Below the pieces are notes generated by a model. It had not been told where the DNA came from, searched no databases, and saw only the letters and a program-made list of their open reading frames with translations. This document shows positions 36,970 through 48,150 of a stretch of DNA of 64,000 nt, in pieces. The DNA comes from Morchella semilibera (Eukaryota > Ascomycota > Pezizomycetes > Pezizales > Morchellaceae), in the NCBI GenBank assembly GCA_009192285.1, contig WBVU01000003.1, positions 2,883,973-2,947,972 of the forward strand. Reading direction: 5' to 3'. Numbering within the stretch: the first letter of the stretch is position 1; the number at the start of each line of letters is the position of its first letter. The position numbers and the translations under genes are program-made.

Positions 36970-38420
36970 ATGTCTGGAATTGCAACTAAAGAGTCTATCC
37001 CTCAAGATCTACCGGGAGAGTTACCTCCACCTTACAGCGAATATGGTACTTCATCTAATCCACGGTCGGGGATCACTGTGTCAATGATCCACCACTTGGT
37101 TAGTGCTTAGTCCCGTGAGGTAGGCGGGCATTTGCTAACCCTCGAAAACGACGATAGACCCATTCGTGAGATCTTCCGGAGTAAGTGAAAAAGCCGAATA
37201 TTTCTCACCGCTCAACCCCGCGTTAACAATTAGGGCTGCCATACGTAGGAAATGGTGAAGCTTGCTGAGACAGATGTGAGCTAGCTTCCAACTTAACCTG
37301 TAACTACGTGTATGAATCCACGCTAAATTCCAGCGGGCCGATATAGATTTACATCTCAAAGCCTTCTGATCTCGAAAGTCAGGGAACGTGTCTTCTTTTA
37401 CTCCTTACCAATGGTGTAGGGGTAAACTCAATTGCCAATCAACTTCAAGCAGACCATTTTGCGAGAGAAGGATACTTCGTAGCCATGCCAGATTTGTTAG
37501 TTCTTAATGCCAAGTAGACACTTCAGGGCGCATGGCTAAATCCTCATAACAGATTTGAAGGTATCACGATCTGTACCTTTAGCTTCAAGCATTACTGAAC
37601 CCTTAGGTGATTCTGCGCCAAACGCCGCCACTGTAACCTCGCATGTCGACTCACAAGACCTACTTGAGCAAATTAAGTTTAAAGCTGCTGAGGGATAAAG
37701 GGTTTTATGATAGGTCTGCTTAGCTGTCCATGTTATCTACTTATATCATACAACTACATGTACTAAGTAGTAAATGTAGATATGTGGCTTGCACGGCATA
37801 CCCCAGAAAACACGATGCCAATCATCGAGAAAGTCCTAGCTGCTATTAAGGAGGAGTACGGAGATAAGAACTATACAGTTTCATTAGGAACATATGCCGT
37901 AGGATACTGTTTCGGTGGCAAATATGTTTTGAGATTGGCGGCAACAGACTTGATCATTGCAGGGGCTGTTGCGCATGGTTTGCTTATAATATCTTTACCT
38001 AATAAAATGAGTAATAATTAACAATATTTATGTGATAGGAACTTTAGTTAGTAAGGAAGATATCATGGGGGTTAAGAAGCCCATTTCATTTGCATGCGTT
38101 GGTAACAATCCCAGATGTGTATGTAGATCAAAATAATTTTTACTAAAAGAAATGGATGGGGGCACAGAAAACGATAATTTCTTTCCAGATGATCTCCGAG
38201 AGGAGGGATTGAGATACCTTCAAGCAAACAACATCGAGCACGAAATGCGTGTATATGAGGGTGTCCCGCATGGTAGTTATCAATCAATACCCCAACCGAG
38301 TTTGTGGTACTAAAGCAGGTTTTAGGATTTGGAGTTTACGGAAGCTACTCTGAGGAGCATATTCGGGCTGCACAGAAACAAGTATTTCGACAATTTCTTG
38401 ATTTCATGAGTAAACATTAA
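36970..38420 (+). CDS. Dienelactone hydrolase family protein (model uncertain)
   Basis: Alpha/beta hydrolase of the dienelactone hydrolase type. Homologous pieces in order: GVGVNSIANQLQADHFAREG with YFVAMPDL (about 37,415-37,498), then NTMPIIEKVLAAIKEEYG and the nucleophile-elbow GYCFGGKYV with the Cys of this family (about 37,797-37,930), then TLVSKEDIMGVKKPISFACVG (from about 38,041), DDLREEGLRYLQANNIEHE and VYEGVPHG carrying the His (to 38272), then the last exon 38326-38420 (FGVYGSYSEEHIRAAQKQ to stop). Introns with proper GT and AG ends join the last three pieces. The 5' part is uncertain: an ATG at 36970 opens a Pro-rich peptide, and parts between 37,080 and 37,340 and between 37,500 and 37,780 could not be assigned. 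It may be intact with long introns, or partly decayed. Confidence 0.55.
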
Positions 38421-39215
38421 GTGCTTGTCCTCGCCTATTTACTATCTGATTGATACATAATAAATTACATTGGTAACCTCATTTAGAAAGCTATATATCA
38501 CGATATCTATAAACCTACATGTAGCTTTAGGAAGAACCACTCTTGAGTCATCTACCTTAATAATAAAAGTATTGAAACAGTAAAATCGTGTTCTAGTTAG
38601 CAGTGCTTAATTAGCCTTTGTGTTGCGCGTGCCACAGGTTCCAAAGAATGACTCTTTATGACCAGATAAACTCTCATAAACTTTAGTAAAGCTAAGGTAC
38701 ATCAGTGTGTAAGGTGCGTAAAGTACATGTAATTTAAGATATACCTAGAGGTCCCTAAAAGTGACGAAACAGCTTGGGATTACACTATTAGGTGAGGCCT
38801 TAGTAAATTCACAACCACCTTGACTTCTTTTGTTTAAATATGATTGATGAATCCTTTATACTCTGTTTACATATTCTATACGATATATTGTTGCTTCATT
38901 AGGGTTACAATTGGGTCGTCGTTGCATCACTTTCCGGTACCCCGGGTACATTACTTGGGTCCAACAACAACAATTACTAGGATTAGAGCTTCAATGTTAT
39001 GACGTATGTACTATTATCAAATAAAGTAAGGCGTCCAAATTGCCCCGCTACGTAAACTGGCTTGGCAATAGCCCCACGTTGTTTTACTGAGCCGCGGTCC
39101 TGAACCAAAATCACGGCTTTCTTTATTTTAGTATTGTACGCAACCCCTCACAGCTATCAAAAGATTTAGACTGGCCATTTTTCAACTTAAAATCGTTTAA
39201 AATCATACCTTCATC
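38421..39215. other. Intergenic DNA upstream of UBP14
   Basis: About 800 bp, AT-rich, with TACATGTA-type copies near 38,516 and 38,723. No gene seen. Confidence 0.5.
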
Positions 39216-41968
39216 ATGAGCTGTATTCACATCTCCGAAGCCCGTAAGTCTCCACCCAGATAAGCTTTAGAGTAGAGCTCGATGCTCAAGAAGTAGCCAG
39301 GTTTACAGGCTCCCAGAGCTACCCAGAGCGTTCACCGTGAAGATTGCACCCAGTGCTTTGACGGGATTGTAAGCCCTGACCTTGTACTTAACTTTATGAC
39401 ACAACTAAAAATCAACCTCACAGGATAACCAAGAAGGATTAAACGTTTGCCTTTCTTGTTTCAATGGCGGATGTGCAGGAGACAGGAATCATGCATTGCT
39501 TCATAATAAACTCACACAGCATCCATTGATTTTGAACATCCGCAGGACCAGGAAACCAAAACCTGAGGTGATTTTTCAGCTTAATTAGGATAAACTCGGA
39601 GCTAACTAGTCTGAGCAGCGTGATGAACCACCGAAAAAGGTTTCAAAGCTTGCTATTGAGGCTGAGATGGAAAGCGATAAGTATGATACTCATACAACCG
39701 TCATTTGTTACGGGTGCGGTGAGAAGGAGGTAGATAGAACAGTTGGTAATGTAGGTTCAAAGCTACTCTTCTCACCGGTTACTATTCTGATTTATTTGGG
39801 GCTCATAGCTACCTGAAGTCATCGACGGAGTTATGTCCGCAATGACATTCGCAAAGCAAACTGAAGTTCAGGCATGGGAGCAAGAGATCACAGCCTGCGA
39901 GCACACTCTTTGCTTGGTACAGGATACAGCTAAAGAGCTTGAGGCTATGAGTATGATTAAACCCTGTAGATAAAAAGATATCTTTGAAGCTGATTGCCTT
40001 CCTGGGAAACACAGGCCTTGCACACTGCTCATCATGCGATCTGAAAGAGAACCTTTGGCTTTGTCTTCAATGCGGAAGTCTTAACTGTGGGCGAGCTCAA
40101 TTTGGCGGTGTTGGTGGAAACTCTCATGGCCTCGCTCATTTCGAATCAACTAAGCATCCGGTAGCTGTCAAACTGGGCTCTATCACCCCCGAAGGGACCG
40201 CCGATGTTTATTGCTACTCCTGCAATGATGAGAGAACTGACCCAGAGCTTGGTCCGCATCTAAAGCATTGGGGAATCAATATCGCCGAACGGCAGAAGAC
40301 CGAGAAATCGCTTACCGAGATGCAGATTGAACAAAATTTGAAATGGGAGTTTGCTATGACCACACAAGATGGAAAAGAGTTGAAACCACTTTTTGGGAAA
40401 GGTCTCACTGGGTTAAAAAACTTGGGAAACTCTTGCTATTTGGCCAGTATCCTGCAGTGTCTTTTTGCCCTTCCAGCCTTTCAAGCAAGGTGAGATCCCC
40501 AACACAAGCCTAGGCTTTTAAACAACACTTTTTGATATTGGACAGGTACTATGATGTCATTGCCTCAAGGGGTATGCCTGAGAACGTAGATCCAGCAGAA
40601 GATTTAGAGACACAGCTTCGAAAACTTGCGGACGGGCTTTTGTCTGGCAGGTATTCGAACGTAGACTCCGATGTAGTCGCCAGTGAATATTCGACTGAGC
40701 TTCCATATCAGAAGGGACTTGCGCCTGCAATGCTTAAAGCCCTAATAGGAAGAGGTCATGAGGAGTTTTCAACGATGCGACAACAGGATGCCTTCGAGCT
40801 CCTTTTACATCTCTTCAAACTCATCACCCGCTCCACACACCCTGATGAATTAAAGGATCCTGTTTCGGACTTTAAGTTTGTGCTTGAACAACGGCTCCAA
40901 TGCGTTAGCTGTAGAAAAGTCCGGTACAGGACTGATGTGCAAGATAATATTTCGGTGCCTGTACCAGCAAGGAGAACTGGTAAAGTGACTTCAAGTGACG
41001 GGAAGGAAACCAAAGATATTTTTGAACCGATCACTATTAAAGAATGCCTTGATATTTTCACTTCTAAAGAAGCCGTGGAGTTCACTTGTCCCAACTGTGG
41101 AAAGGGCACCGCTACCAAGTATGTACAGACACAAAATTTATTATGGCAACAAAATACTGATGTTTTTAGACGCGTTGCCTTTAAGACATTTCCTGAGGTC
41201 CTTGCAGTCAACTGCAGACGTTTTGAACTTGTTAATTGGGTTCCAACTAAGCTTGATGTTCCTGTGGTGGTTGGGGATGAGCCTTTTCTATTGGATCCTT
41301 ATATCTCTAGAGGCCCCGCCCCCGATGAAGAGCTTCTTCCGGAAGATGCAGAGCCCTCAGCCCCTGGGTTCGTGGCAAATGAAGCTGCTATGGCTGACCT
41401 TGAGGCCATGGGATTCCCCCGTACACGGTGTGAAAAGGCACTCTATAAAACGGGCAACACCGACTCAGAATCAGCCATGAACTGGCTCTTCCAGCATATG
41501 GAAGATTCGGATATAGATGAACCTCTAGTCATAGACCAGCCGAAAGTAGGTGGGGTCGAGCCCAGCGCAGAACAAATAGAAATGCTCGGGGCAATGGGAT
41601 TCACTGCAAACCAAGCAAGAAAGGCACTTAAAGAGACTGGTGGAAATATGGAGAGAGCTGTTGAGTGGGTGTTTTCTCACCCCGATGATATGGGTGATGA
41701 TGATCAACTTATGGCCGAGACAAGTCTCGAGCCTAAGGTGAAGGAGGAGCCTGGCAGAGCTGAAACTCCAGCTGAGTTTCAATTACATAGTATTATTTGC
41801 CATAAGGGGAGTAGTATCCACGCAGGACATTATGTTGCCTTTGTGAAAAAGGAACTTGAGGGCGAGGGAGAGGCGTGGGTCTTATTTAATGATGAAAAGG
41901 TGGTGAGAGCTGTTGATGTTGAGGAGATGAAAAAGTTTGCATATGTCTATTTCTTCAGAAGGAATTAG
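39216..41968 (+). CDS. UBP14: Ubiquitin C-terminal hydrolase Ubp14 / USP5 type
   Basis: Deubiquitinase that disassembles free polyubiquitin chains. Seven exons fit: 39216-39243, 39301-39368, 39424-39567, 39610-39750, 39809-39950, 40015-40489 and 40546-41968, giving 806 aa. Domain order: an N-terminal zinc-finger-like part (HREDCTQCFDGI, CLSCFNGGC), a second ZnF-UBP (CSSCDLKENLWLCLQCG, FGGVGGNSHGLAHFES), the peptidase core with the Cys box (GLKNLGNSCYLASILQCLF), two UBA domains (AMADLEAMGFPRTRCEKAL; EMLGAMGFTANQARKAL), and the His box (KGSSIHAGHYVAFVKK) ending in YVYFFRRN. UBA domains inserted inside the catalytic domain are typical of USP5/Ubp14. The intron at 39951-40014 removes an in-frame stop. 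Confidence 0.96.
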
Positions 41969-42154
41969 AGACACAAGAGGAATTAGGTGTAAATGCAAAT
42001 AGCCCCATATGTGGTTTTATAGTTGCACTTTGGTGAAGCATGATGTAAAAAATATAAATACAGCGCCTGGACATAAACACTGTCTTGGAGGAAGGGCCCC
42101 CTTTTTTCATTTTTTCAAATTGATGTATAACTAACCCACAACTTTAAGATACAG

Positions 42155-42276
42155 ACGACTTCCCTAGCTACTCGAATACCCCCCCTTCACTCGAACAGTT
42201 GATAATGATTGGTGAGTTAGTAGGTTACAACGAAGATCCTGTTTTAGGGGGGTGTTCGAGTAGGGAAGTTGTCTAA
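42155..42276. repeat. Inverted repeat with about 30-bp arms
   Basis: The left arm (agacgacttccctag, ending in a C run) and the right arm (starting in a G run and ending gggaagttgtct) are reverse complements apart from a 4-base insertion and two or three mismatches. The spacer is about 60 bp. Overall length near 120 bp would fit a small foldback element, but no clear target duplication was seen. Confidence 0.65.
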
Positions 42277-42383
42277 CATATAAGAATCTACAGTACATAA
42301 TCATATTGTAATTACCAGACAATTACAGTGCTGTAAGTATGGGTCTTGGCAAAGTCCAGAATCCCAAAGCTGTGCAGCTCTTA

Positions 42384-42434
42384 CTACGGGTGTAGGGTAC
42401 TGTCGCCAGACTTACCCATACACCCGTAGTACAT
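42384..42434. repeat. Hairpin with 19-bp arms
   Basis: The arm tactacgggtgtagggta is repeated as its reverse complement, tacccatacacccgtagta, with one mismatch, after a loop of about 12 bases. It could form a stable stem in DNA or RNA. It lies between convergent gene ends, so a role at transcript ends is conceivable but unproven. Confidence 0.65.
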
Positions 42435-43284
42435 GTAGTATTTGATAGACGGGGTATATTTCGAGAATCTAAGCTCTCTTATAATATCTTCCATTTCTAA
42501 CAGCCTCGTAACTTTCCGAGAAGAGTTGAGGTGTGTTTTGGCGCGGGGGCGGCGCAATCCCCTTGATTATGTCCTACTGGCTGTGTACCCTAACTGTATG
42601 GTAAGAATCACATAGTGTAAAGCTCAAGAACCGACCAGTGGACTAGCATGGGTAGATCCGAAACAATCTGATAACAAAGGAATAACTATCTACTGATCAG
42701 TGATGGACACTGATGGTCCCTATCTCTGCATCAGATACCATATGTACAGTAATCTGATGGAACGCACGACGTCTACTCAAAGTTATCGTAGCTCAATCCA
42801 TTTAAATTAGCCCGGTAGAAGCACAGCCCGGTAGTTGAATTTGAACCAGCGATCGTACGGTTTTCGCATCATGCAATAAATTTAAGCATATTTCCCTATC
42901 CCATCGTATGGTTGTGGCTGTGGATCTGCGGCCAGCGTTGCGGGTTCACCTTGATTTATGGCCCTGAAAATTTCAACTGAGTGGATATGGTTATTTTAAA
43001 CAAATGATGGGCTCAAATCTAGGCCATCGTTTTTTTAAAGAAAAAAGAGAAGTAAAGCACCGCCCCCTCTCTCTACCGGCCCCCGACTACCCCATTTCGG
43101 CAAGAAGAGAGAAGATAAACGATAGAAATTTGACGACTGCAGGCAGTAATGACAGTTGTTGGAATTAAAGCCAAAAGAGATGAAAGAAGAAAAAACGCCA
43201 GGCCTCAAACACACAAAGCTATATTCAAGAAGCAAGAACCGGAGTACGCAGACACAAAGGGAGAGGTTTTGTCTAGTGCAGGAA

Positions 43285-44158
43285 CTATGCAGCCGTCGGC
43301 GCAGAAGTTTCCTTGCCCAAAGACCTCATCACATCCGGTCCGAGCGTAGGTGCTGGTCTTTTTGACTTACTCTGGTAATCTTTAATTGCAGACTTGATAG
43401 CATCTTCGGCGAGCATGGAGCAGTGAACTATCAAAGAGACCACCTCGTTAGCTTCTCTCATACAACAATACCAAACCCCAGGATTTAACGGCAGGACGCC
43501 CAAACATACGTTTGACCGGGGGCAAGCAAAGTTCCTTTGCAATCTCGGTATTCTTAATACGTCCAGCATCCTCAAGAGTCATGCCACGGACAAGTTCGGT
43601 AAGGTAACTACTCGAAGCAATGGCGGAGCCGCAACCAAAAGTCTTAAATTTTACATCGGATATCGTGTTTGTCGCAGAGTCGACACGAATTTGAAGCTTC
43701 ATCACGTCGCCACCTATCAGTGTGTTAACAATCGGACTAGATCAAAGTGAATACCTGCTGCGGGGATAAATCGGCCAACGAAATTTTCACGATGTAAAAA
43801 GGCCGTGCAGAGGAATATTCGAGGCAATAAGGGCGATAAGCTTACAAGCTGGTGCACCAACAAGGCCAGTACCGACATCAAGATCCTTTTTGTTCATTGA
43901 ACCGACATTTCGGGGGTTGTTGTAGTGGTCAAGCAGTGGATAGAAATATCAATGTCAGCCTTTTTGTTCGGAAACGTACAAACACAGTCTAATCGAAGAG
44001 TAGAACGCTGGAGAGGACATATCTTTTTCATGATAACTTCTCCTTGGGACCACTGGAGCAGAAACTTTCGTAACACTACGGGCCAGCGGGGCGGACCTTG
44101 AGGCAGTCCCCGAGATAATGCGGGCCGAGAGCGTAATAGGTGCGATCCTCTTAAACAT
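43285..44158 (-). CDS. ISU1: Mitochondrial Fe-S cluster scaffold Isu1/IscU
   Basis: Scaffold on which iron-sulfur clusters are built in the mitochondrial matrix. Four exons: 44158-44023, 43935-43846, 43713-43510 and 43427-43285, giving 190 aa. The first 40 residues are Arg/Ser-rich without acidic residues, as in a mitochondrial presequence. The mature part has HEK joined to VLDHYNNPRNVGS, then GAPACGD (cluster-ligand Cys), FKTFGCGSAIASSS (second Cys), the Hsp70-binding LPPVK motif, and LHCSMLAEDAIK (third Cys). The first intron, 44022-43936, begins AT and ends AC: only this junction joins the conserved blocks in frame, since no GT-AG pair does. The C-terminus is read straight through a possible GTAAGT donor near 43,376, giving a tail longer than usual; an alternative ending is possible. 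Confidence 0.93.
43936..44022 (-). other. AT-AC intron of ISU1
   Basis: An 87-nt intron reading ATATGTCC at its 5' end and TATCCAC at its 3' end, phase 1. A branch-point-like CTGAC has its A at 43955, 19 nt before the acceptor. Removing it joins GAA AAA G to TG CTT GAC and restores the invariant IscU block. The 5' end deviates from the U12 consensus ATATCCTT, so the spliceosome class is open. Confidence 0.8.
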
Positions 44159-44942
44159 GATTGAATAATTGAAGGTTGTTGATCGTTGGTTCGAATTTGG
44201 TTTGGTCCGCGGATGTTTGTAATGACAGAGCACAGGGAGGGGAGGAAGTTTGAGGAGGAGGATGCAACTTTTATGCACGACAAGATGGGGAAGTGGAGGT
44301 GGCGACCGGGATGACGGCAGAGAGTTTGAAGGGCCCCGTGCTTTCTCTATCCGATCCGCAACACACACACACAAGCAAGTCTTGATAAGCCGAAAAGTCA
44401 AGAAGCAAAGTTAAGTTACGTAACTAGCAGGAGTTATTGAGGTGCCACATCTTGACTATGAACAGCCACATAATAATTTGGTTCAGCCACATAATCCTTG
44501 TTTAGATCCCATTCCCCGAATTGTCCAATCCAAGCCTGTCTTTTAAACTTCTATTTCCCTCTGTCTCAGACTTTCCTGTTTTGGTTCACTTTTCAGGGAC
44601 CTGCTGTGCAAGTAGAATACGCATCCAACATACTCTTCTTTCCCCGGCGGCTGCTGCACCTCGAAAGCCGAAGCCGAATATTTAGGGATTTCCCGGGAAC
44701 GCTGCTGCACCACGCAAGACACCTTCTGCGCAATCACACCGCTGTACTTTTGAATGGACCCTAACTCAAGCGCGGCTCTTCTTACTTTCCTTTTTCCTCT
44801 TGGATCCCCCTCCCCCATCAACACCTGTCCATACTATCAATTCCCCCTCCACATCTAGGAAACCGGAGTACTCATTATCTCCATCTCTCATCAACCCCCG
44901 GCACCACCTCTCTCGTGATAGAATCCCGGGAATCCCCTCACC
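44159..44942. other. Divergent promoter region, ISU1 / mitochondrial carrier
   Basis: Both genes are transcribed away from this stretch of about 780 bp. It includes CT-rich tracts near 44,800-44,890, typical of fungal leaders. No gene is supported. Confidence 0.5.
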
Positions 44943-46393
44943 ATGTCGGCCCCTAAAGATGCTAGCCCCTCCTCCGGCTTATCAAAACTCCCTGCTGTTT
45001 CATCTTCGGAAGTAAGTGCTTTATATCCCTCCTTTTTTCCCGCGCTGCAGACCGAAAGTTGACCGCCAATTCTTTCCTTCATTGCCCAATAGTCTCCTGT
45101 CGTCAATTCCGGTTCCTCATCAATGGCCACCTCCGGTCTCATCCCACCGGCGGCAGATACATGGGTAGCACTACGATCGTATATTGGACAGCCAGTCACG
45201 GCGTCGTTCATTGCTGGAGGAGTTGCTGGCGCTGTCAGTAGGACCGTCGTCAGCCCTTTGGAGAGGTTAAAGATCCTCTTCCAAGTACAAGGGCCCGGAA
45301 ACCAATCCTATCAGGGTGTGGGCCCGGCATTGATGAAAATGTGGAGAGAGGAAGGATGGAGGGGCTTCATGAGGTAGGTTAAAATTTCGTCACTTAATGG
45401 CCTGGAGTCTAGAATTTCGGGAGTTGAAATTTCAGAGCTTGAGCTAGGATAAAATCCGACTGGTGTTCTTACAAGAGCTTTGCTTGAACTAACCTTATAA
45501 AACAGAGGTAATGGAACCAATTGTATTCGAATCGTACCCTACTCTGCTGTGCAGTTCTCTAGTTATGGCATCTATAAAAAGGTAAGGTACAACAAAACTC
45601 TCATGTGATATTGAATCCCGCCTCTAACTAATCTTTCCTTCGCAGTTACTACTTTCAGAGGGTTCAAACGATCTTGGAACTTTTCGCCGACTTGCTGCTG
45701 GTGCCATGGCCGGTATCACCTCCGTCGGTACGTCTCACCCAATAACCTCACTCTTTGTCTGTTTCTAAATTCCTACGTAATCAGTCGCCACATACCCGCT
45801 CGACATCGTGCGAACGCGTCTATCCATTCAATCTGCTTCTTTTGCCAGCCTTGGAAAACCTGACACAAAGCTACCCGGAATGTTTGCAACCATGAAGTTA
45901 ATGTACCGCTCCGAGGGTGGCATGATTTCGCTTTATAGAGGCCTTGGACCAACACTTGCTGGTGTCGCCCCGTATGTCGGGATTAATTTTGCGACCTATG
46001 AGGCAATGCGGAAATTCATGACCCCCGAAGGACAGCAGAATCCCTCTGCTCTAGGGAAATTGGCCGCCGGTGCGATCTCTGGGGCTGTTGCACAAAGTGT
46101 CACGTACCCTTTTGAGTAAGCGAATCCTAGTTTCCGTGGAGTTTGTAATGGCATTCTAATAAATCTGCAGTGTGCTCCGACGGCGATTCCAAGTTAACAC
46201 AATGTCTGGTATTGGATACCAGTACAAGGGGTTGTGGGATGCCATTACAATCATCGTCAAAGCCGAAGGTCCCAAAGGACTGTACAAGGGGCTATTGCCT
46301 AACTTGTTGAAGGTTGCACCTAGTATTGGTAGTAGCTTCTTGAGTTTTGAGATTGCCAGAGACCTCTTGCTCGGTTTTGGCGGCACCTTATAA
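44943..46393 (+). CDS. Mitochondrial carrier, YPR011C-like (APS/PAPS carrier group)
   Basis: Inner-membrane solute carrier of the SLC25 family. Six exons: 44943-45011, 45093-45373, 45506-45581, 45646-45727, 45785-46115 and 46171-46393, giving 353 aa. Three carrier repeats are visible, each with its PX[DE]XX[RK]-type signature: SPLERLKILFQV, YPLDIVRTRLS and YPFDVLRRRFQV. The order RGNGTNCIRIVPYSAVQF, then ATYPLDIVRTRLSIQ, then GAISGAVAQSVTYPF resembles yeast YPR011C most closely, which transports adenosine 5'-phosphosulfate and its 3'-phospho form; the CoA carriers (Leu5/SLC25A42) are the alternative. The first 45 residues are a Ser-rich extension. A second ATG at 45123 would remove most of it. 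Confidence 0.9.
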
Positions 46394-46989
46394 TCATTTA
46401 TATATATTAGGATTCTTACTTTCTTTCTATCTTTTTCCATATATTTTTTGACAGGAGTGAGAACATAAAAGGTTTGGCGAACATTTTCTTCCATCGATTT
46501 GGGCTTGGTTGGGTCGGGTTTCAGAGTGCTGGCAAAGGTAGAGGATGTGGAATACTTCGTTTCTTATATTTACTGTTGTTTAATTGGTTGGAGTGATTGT
46601 TCTTTGCATTTCTTGTTTTGTTTTTGGTCAGTGCTATTATCTTTCCTTTTATTGTTTTGGTTTGTATTAGAGGGTCTCGATGGGGTCTCAGAGAAGGATC
46701 CATGAGTGCAAAAGGAGTGCAAAAGGAGTGGTCGCCTGGATGCATTAGGCGGTGAAGGCCTGTAGCCACGATTGTTATCTACTGCTGCTATATTGCTATG
46801 TACGTAAAGCTACAACTCTATGATGCCCTGACCGAACTCGGGTTCATACTACATGTGGCGAGAGCTTTGGATTGGAAGCTTCAGAACACCAACGAAGACT
46901 ATATGTAGTTCCTAATCGTTAGGAGAGTTAGGTTTTGATTGACCAGTCGAGGTGAAAGCAAAAATACTTACTGAGTCGAAAAAGAGATC
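46394..46989. other. Intergenic DNA between carrier gene and tRNA
   Basis: The 3' flank of the carrier gene: T-rich, with a duplicated agtgcaaaagg at about 46,706-46,730. No gene seen. Confidence 0.45.
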
Positions 46990-47094
46990 TGTCCTCAGCG
47001 AGAGTCGAACTCGCGACCTTCGGATATCCAACTCTGGAGAATTAGTCATATTTTACTATGAGACCGACGCTTTAACCAACTAAGCCATGAAGAC
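46990..47094 (-). tRNA. tRNA-Met (CAU), elongator type, with 31-nt intron
   Basis: On the minus strand a 7-bp acceptor stem pairs GTCTTCA with TGAGGAC (one G-T wobble), followed by a D arm (GGCTTAGTTGGTTAAAGC), an anticodon arm with loop CTCATAA once the intron is removed, a variable loop AGGTC, and a T arm with GTTCGACTC. The intron lies one base 3' of the anticodon, the canonical place, and is 31 nt. The anticodon arm matches elongator rather than initiator tRNA-Met. Confidence 0.93.
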
Positions 47095-47342
47095 ATGTTG
47101 AAACTTGCCAAAAATTGTATATATGAACAGTTAGCACAAATTTATTGTTCCTGTGATCTAAATACAATCGAGCAGGACTAACACATACAGAGGTCGGTTA
47201 ATTAGACGTCCAACTGGGTGCCCAGTCTCATCCTGATCGCTCTATCAATACTAATAGTTGTCCTTTCGCTAGTCAGCTGTCCGCCAAGACTTGCCACTTC
47301 CCCCTTCAATCTTGTGATTTCAGCCACGTCCTCAGGCAACGA
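47095..47342. other. Short spacer between tRNA and transposon block
   Basis: About 250 bp with no gene recognised. It separates the tRNA gene from a truncated copy of the CATCAGCAAG repeat and element A. Confidence 0.4.
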
Positions 47343-47436
47343 CATCAGCAAGATTTGATTTGTTTCCTGATGTCTCCTGAGCCTCAGGAGACTCAAAAAA
47401 TATTCAGGAGACTCAGGAGACTCTCAGGAGACCTGG
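47343..47436 (+). repeat. Truncated copy of the CATCAGCAAG / CTCCTGAG repeat
   Basis: Begins catcagcaag and continues cctgatgtctcctgagcctc, then further CAGGAGACTC units. It is collinear with the middle of the inverted-repeat element inside element B (54,029-54,110). It is cut off at 47436 where the LTR of element A begins, so A sits at or in an older copy of this repeat. Confidence 0.75.
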
Positions 47437-48129
47437 TGTGACGGAGTAACCCGACGCAAAGAAGAAGATGACAATGATGACGCAGAGGGACTCGAGGAGC
47501 ACAGTGTACTCGACGAGGGGGCCGATGAAGACAGGGACCACGCCAGGCGGGCACAAGCACAGGCACCGGCTAAGACAAAGGCAAGAGCAAGGGCACAAGA
47601 ACACAGAGCAGGGAGAGTGAGGACCGAAGGGACCTCAACGAGAACGATGAGGGATACTATGAGTTTCCTCTTGTCAGAGGATCGAGTCTTTGGTACGAGA
47701 GGCTATGGCTTTAGAAATAGGAGTAGATTCCTATGTACTGAGATAACAGGAAGACGAGACAGAGAAGAAAGAAAGAAAGAACTAAGGAAAACATCTATCC
47801 CCGCTATTTAACACACTTCCTCCACTAGTCCGCTATTACTCACACTCTTACTCATAGAACCTCATAGAAACCCGTCGCTACCACACCTCGTAATCCTCCC
47901 CACCATCTCTGCTATTCTACATTACCAATCCATCACGCCATCGAACCTCCTAGAACCTAATGACGACAGCCTCCACCTCGTACTCCAATCCATCACGCCA
48001 TCGAACCTCCTAGAACCTAATGACGACAGCCTCCACCTCGTACTCCCCACTCTCGCTTATCATTACCTTAACCACCCAATCGTGCATCGCCTACCGAACT
48101 GTCGGGACGACTGCCAAGACGCCGGGACA
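47437..48129 (-). repeat. 3' LTR of element A (693 bp)
   Basis: Begins tgtgacgg and ends ccgggaca on the plus strand. Matches 59190-59822, but a 60-bp segment is present twice in tandem (47,927-47,986 and 47,987-48,046). On the minus strand the internal side has a purine-rich tract (TTGGAGGGGACC) suited as a polypurine tract. Confidence 0.92.
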
Positions 48130-48150
48130 GATCAGGTCCCCTCCAAGGGC

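Larger units (their letters stand above)
41969..43284. other. Intergenic region with two inverted repeats
   Basis: About 1.3 kb between the 3' ends of UBP14 and ISU1, which converge. Apart from two inverted repeats listed separately there is no recognised gene. A TACATGTA-like copy lies at 42,430-42,437. Confidence 0.5.
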
